Position numbers and translations under genes: made by a program
DNA from: Streptomyces sp. NP-1717
GTDB lineage: Bacteria; Actinomycetota; Actinomycetes; Streptomycetales; Streptomycetaceae
Direction: 5' to 3'
Assembly (NCBI RefSeq): GCF_022695985.1
Contig: NZ_JAAPBF010000051.1
Span: 1 to 37,038 of the forward strand
DNA: 37,038 nt
Shown: piece by piece, positions 34,666 to 37,038 of the stretch
Layout of the letters: every line of letters begins with the position of its first letter
How positions within the stretch are numbered: position 1 is the first letter of the stretch
The notes under the pieces: generated by a model
The model's database searches: none
Seen by the model: only the letters and a program-made list of their open reading frames with translations
Told to the model about the DNA's origin: nothing

Positions 34666-34735
34666 GTGGTTCTTCGCGCGCGGGAACCCGTGGACGGCCC
34701 GAGCCACGAGGGGGGAGGCTCGGACCGTCCGTTCC
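34666..34735 (+). ncRNA. Candidate small RNA of about 70 nt between lysR and the lyase gene
   Basis: This is the stretch from the predicted start of the orphan promoter to just past the hairpin at 34692-34730. It would give a short RNA or, with readthrough, an RNA antisense to the lyase mRNA. Nothing beyond promoter plus hairpin supports it. Confidence 0.25.
34692..34730. terminator. Hairpin terminator downstream of the lyase gene
   Basis: A 14-bp stem with one mismatch (34692-34705 with 34717-34730) and an 11-base loop starts 27 bases past the lyase stop. It can act on both strands; there is no T-run. Confidence 0.65.
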
Positions 34736-34757
34736 GCCCGGAGTCCCGCCGGCCGGA

Positions 34758-35939
34758 TCAGCCGGCGGCTTCCGTCGGTGCGGCTTCCGTCAACGCGCGC
34801 AGGACGTCGGCGACGAGGTCGTCCGGGTCCTCGGCGCCCACGGAGAACCGGACGAAGCCTTCCGGCACGGCGTCGCCGCCCCACCGCCCCCGCCGCTCCG
34901 CGGTCGACCGCAGACCGCCGAAGCTCGTCGCGTCGTCCACCAGCCGCAGCCCGTCCAGGAAACGCTCGGCGTGGTCGCGGTCGGGCAGGACGAACGACAC
35001 CACGCACCCGTACCGCCGCATCTGCGCCGACGCGAGGGCGTGCGAGGGATCGTCGGCCAGCCCCGGATACCGCAGCCCGCTCACATCGGCGCGTCCGGAC
35101 AGTGCCCGTGCCAGCAGCTGCGCGGTCGCGCACTGGCGGTCGACGCGGAGCTGGAGCGTGGACAGCGAGCGGTGGGCGAGCCAGGCTTCCATCGGTCCGG
35201 GGATGGCCCCGGCGATCTTGCGCCAGCGCCGCACGTCCGCGGCCAGCTCGGGATCTTCGCAGGTGACATGGCCCAGGAGGATGTCGCCGTGGCCCGTCAT
35301 GCCCTTGGTGTCGCTGGCCACGGAGAAGTCCGCGCCGAGTTCCAGGGGCCGCTGGCCGAGCGGTGTGGCGAGCGTGTTGTCGACGGCGACGAGCGTGCCC
35401 TGGTCGTGCGCGGCCCGCACGAGCCGGCGGATGTCGCAGACGTCGAGCCCGGGGTTGGACGGGGTCTCGATCCACAGCAGCCGGGCACCGGCCAGCACGC
35501 CGAGCTGCGCGTCGCCGGCGGTGGGCGCGGTCCGTACCTCGATGCCGTACGCCGTGAGCTGCTCCCGCAGCAGCGGCAGCGCCTGATAGCCGTCGTCGGG
35601 CAGGACGACGGCGTCGCCGGTGCGCAGCTGGGAGAAGAGCACCGCCGAGATCGCGGCCATCCCGGAGGCGAAAGCGACGGTCTCGACGGTCCGGCCGGGT
35701 GCCTCCAGCTCGCCGATGGCACGTTCGAGATGGGTCCAGGTCGGATTGGTGTCACGGCCGTAGGTGTACGGCCCCGTCGGCTCGCCCGGCAGATGGAAGT
35801 GGGCGGCGAACACGGGGCCCGGCATGGTCGGTTCGTACTTCACCGGATCGGGCAGCCCGGCCCGGACGGCGCGCGTGCCGTCCCCGAGCGCCCCGCTTCC
35901 CGCCGGCCCCGCCGTCTCGACCGGCTCCACTGGGTCCAT
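34758..35939 (-). CDS. Cystathionine gamma-lyase-like PLP enzyme (Cys/Met metabolism family)
   Basis: A 393-aa fold-type I PLP enzyme. It shows YGRDTNPT (60-67, phosphate-binding Tyr/Arg), AFASGMAAISAV (90-100), ETPSNPG (159-165), AVDNT (D187 region) and the Schiff-base lysine K212 in SDTKGMTGHGD, which differs from the more common SATKYIGGH. The family covers cystathionine gamma-lyase and synthase and methionine gamma-lyase, so it takes part in transsulfuration or sulfur amino-acid breakdown in the cytoplasm. The exact reaction cannot be set by sequence. The start ATG at 35939 is 6 bases after the stop of the holin-like gene, which reads in the same direction, so the two probably form an operon. 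A LysR gene follows. Confidence 0.9.
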   Translation of the reverse strand: MDPVEPVETAGPAGSGALGDGTRAVRAGLPDPVKYEPTMPGPVFAAHFHLPGEPTGPYTYGRDTNPTWTHLERAIGELEAPGRTVETVAFASGMAAISAVLFSQLRTGDAVVLPDDGYQALPLLREQLTAYGIEVRTAPTAGDAQLGVLAGARLLWIETPSNPGLDVCDIRRLVRAAHDQGTLVAVDNTLATPLGQRPLELGADFSVASDTKGMTGHGDILLGHVTCEDPELAADVRRWRKIAGAIPGPMEAWLAHRSLSTLQLRVDRQCATAQLLARALSGRADVSGLRYPGLADDPSHALASAQMRRYGCVVSFVLPDRDHAERFLDGLRLVDDATSFGGLRSTAERRGRWGGDAVPEGFVRFSVGAEDPDDLVADVLRALTEAAPTEAAG

Positions 35940-35945
35940 GAGTGA

Positions 35946-36326
35946 TCAGTCCTTGTCGTCGGGGAGCACGACGTTCAGCGCCCACGACACGATCGAGATG
36001 ATGAGTCCGCCGAGCACCGCCGTCCAGAAGCCCTCGACGTGGAAGCTCAGGTCGAGCTTGTCGGCGAACCAGGAGGTCAGCAGCAGCATCAGCGCGTTCA
36101 CGACCAGGGTGAACAGCCCCAGGGTGACGATGAACAGCGGCAGTGTCAGCAGCTGGACTATGGGTTTGACGACGAAGTTCACCACTCCGAAGATCAGCGC
36201 CACGACCACCAGGGCCAGCGCCTTCTTGCCGGTGCTGTCGCCGGTCAGGGTGATGTCATTGATCAGCCAGATCGCCACGGCCAGCGCACCGGCGTTGGCG
36301 ATCGTCTTGACTACGAAATTCTTCAT
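35946..36326 (-). CDS. Phage holin family IV-like small membrane protein
   Basis: A 126-aa protein with four hydrophobic helices in the pattern of the mycobacterial 4TM holin superfamily (PF04020): MKNFVVKTIANAGALAVAIWLI, KKALALVVVALIFGVVNFVVKPIVQLLTLPLFIVTLGLFTLVVNALMLLLTSW, and a last helix GGLIISIVSWALNVVLPDD. Chromosomal members are widespread with no proven lytic role, and no phage genes are nearby. The ATG at 36326 is the family start; the longer frame is not used. Only 14 bases separate it from the divergent cupin start. It is followed closely by the lyase gene. Confidence 0.88.
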   Translation of the reverse strand: MKNFVVKTIANAGALAVAIWLINDITLTGDSTGKKALALVVVALIFGVVNFVVKPIVQLLTLPLFIVTLGLFTLVVNALMLLLTSWFADKLDLSFHVEGFWTAVLGGLIISIVSWALNVVLPDDKD

Positions 36327-36334
36327 GGTGAGAT
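36307..36334 (+). promoter_or_regulatory. Possible leaderless promoter of the cupin gene
   Basis: TTGACT (36307-36312), 16 bases, TGAGAT (36329-36334), then 6 bases to the ATG at 36341. The -35 lies inside the start of the divergent holin-like gene. The -10 deviates at its second base. Confidence 0.4.
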
Positions 36335-36340
36335 CGTGGC

Positions 36341-36658
36341 ATGAAGGCATTCCGACTTGACGAGCTGGAGGCGGAACGTGCCGCCAACGACGGGGCGTAT
36401 CTGCAGTTTGTACGGGAACGGAATATGTCCGTCGGCCTGTACGCGCTGGACGCCGGCACCATCGACCCCCAGCAGCCGCACCGCCAGGACGAGGTCTACT
36501 TCGTCGTGAGCGGACGGGCCTCGATCACCGTGGGCATGGAGACGACGCAGGTCGGGCGCGGCAGCGTCGTCTACGTACCGGCCGGTGAGCCGCACAAGTT
36601 CCACCACATCACCGAGGACCTGCGGGTGATGGTCGTCTTCTCCCCTCCCGAGGGGTGA
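36341..36658 (+). CDS. Cupin domain protein
   Basis: A 105-aa single-domain cupin. Motif 1 is PHRQDEVYFVVSGRASITVG with the metal-type H-x-x-x-E-x-Y-x-V pattern, and motif 2 is VPAGEPHKFHHITEDL with PxGxxH. It is probably a metal-binding enzyme or sensor of unknown substrate. No Shine-Dalgarno precedes the ATG. It starts 14 bases from the divergent holin-like gene. Confidence 0.9.
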   Translation: MKAFRLDELEAERAANDGAYLQFVRERNMSVGLYALDAGTIDPQQPHRQDEVYFVVSGRASITVGMETTQVGRGSVVYVPAGEPHKFHHITEDLRVMVVFSPPEG

Positions 36659-36820
36659 GGCCGGACCCTCACGATTCCGTCAGGGTCGGATCAGGGGAGT
36701 TCCAGGGCCGCGGGGCCTCCGCTCCGCCGCGCGCCGCTCTAGCATCGGAAGCAGCGGGAACGCTCATCACGTATGCACGATTCTGCGTGCTTCAGGTACT
36801 CACGGAACGAGGTAGGGACG

Positions 36821-37033
36821 ATGGCGGTACGGGAGATTGTCGCGGGGATGCCCTGGTGGGTGAAGTGGATCGCGTTGCCCGTGGTCGTGCTCGTCGTGTT
36901 CGGCGGGCTGATCGCGAGCGTGGTCGGATTCGTGATCGGACTGCTCTTCAAGCTGCTGATCCTGGTGGCCCTGGTCGGTGGGCTCGTCTACGGGGTGCGG
37001 AAGTTCACATCGTCCTCGCGGGGTGACTGGTAG
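36821..37033 (+). CDS. Small DUF5326-like membrane protein
   Basis: A 70-aa protein: MAVREIVAGMPWWVKWIALP, then two close hydrophobic segments (VVVLVVFGGLIASVVGFVIGLLF and LLILVALVGGLVYGV) and a short polar tail ending SSRGDW. It resembles the DUF5326 proteins of Streptomyces, from memory. Function is unknown. The ATG at 36821 has GAGG 8 bases upstream and is preferred over the in-frame ATG at 36773. The 160-bp gap before it contains TAGCAT at 36740-36745 as a weak -10. Confidence 0.75.
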   Translation: MAVREIVAGMPWWVKWIALPVVVLVVFGGLIASVVGFVIGLLFKLLILVALVGGLVYGVRKFTSSSRGDW

Positions 37034-37038
37034 TCCCC

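Noticed and set aside
34666..35586. A plus-strand frame with a GTG exactly at the predicted start of the orphan promoter
   Set aside because: The translation is Ser/Arg/Pro shadow sequence antisense to the lyase gene. The promoter is kept as a finding, the protein is not.
35946..36326. Holin-like gene as evidence of a prophage
   Set aside because: There is no endolysin, integrase, att site or structural gene nearby; PF04020-like proteins are common chromosomal genes.

Overview
The window is a piece of a high-GC actinomycete chromosome, almost certainly Streptomyces and close to oriC. Four things point there: the rpsF-ssb-rpsR-rplI operon beside dnaB, five perfect copies of the Streptomyces parS core GTTTCACGTGAAAC, a DnaA-box cluster upstream of dnaB, and a gene order that, from memory, matches the S. 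coelicolor SCO3895-SCO3924 neighbourhood. By that synteny oriC would lie off the left end.

Left part (1-20.3 kb) is conserved core. In order: a secreted DUF6049 protein (cut by the left edge); CCA-adding tRNA nucleotidyltransferase; an MFS exporter; inositol-3-phosphate synthase with a PadR regulator that carries a 33-bp palindromic operator; a class A penicillin-binding protein followed by a GT87 polytopic glycosyltransferase; an alanine-racemase-fold protein and a FemX-type peptidoglycan bridge enzyme on the opposite strand; a small membrane protein; the S6/SSB/S18/L9 operon with a strong terminator; a MATE exporter; and dnaB. The PBP, GT87, racemase-like and FemX genes form a cell-wall block.

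Middle part (20.4-29.3 kb) looks more accessory: a DUF2461 protein, a RibD/DHFR-like reductase, an FAD monooxygenase with a divergent TetR, a DGPF (YCII) protein coupled by ATGA overlap to an ECF42-type sigma factor, a TIGR04222-like protein, a DUF418 membrane protein and a serine beta-lactamase-fold hydrolase. A promoter with the ECF42 signature (TGTCGA, N17, CGTC) precedes the DGPF gene and suggests positive autoregulation.

Right part (29.3-37 kb) has a GNAT acetyltransferase, a MarR regulator divergent from an MFS exporter, a small membrane protein whose start codon overlaps a parS site, a HAD phosphatase, a Nudix hydrolase, a LysR regulator, a PLP cystathionine gamma-lyase-like enzyme, a 4-TM holin-like protein divergent from a cupin, and a small DUF5326-like membrane protein.

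Many genes have a TANNNT -10 box six to eight bases upstream of the start codon and no Shine-Dalgarno, the layout of leaderless mRNAs. No tRNA, rRNA, CRISPR array, insertion sequence or prophage was seen. The most interesting signals are regulatory: the DnaA boxes directly upstream of a dnaB promoter, the ECF42 promoter, an orphan promoter plus hairpin between the LysR and lyase genes (candidate small RNA), and a short leaderless ORF coupled to the PBP start.
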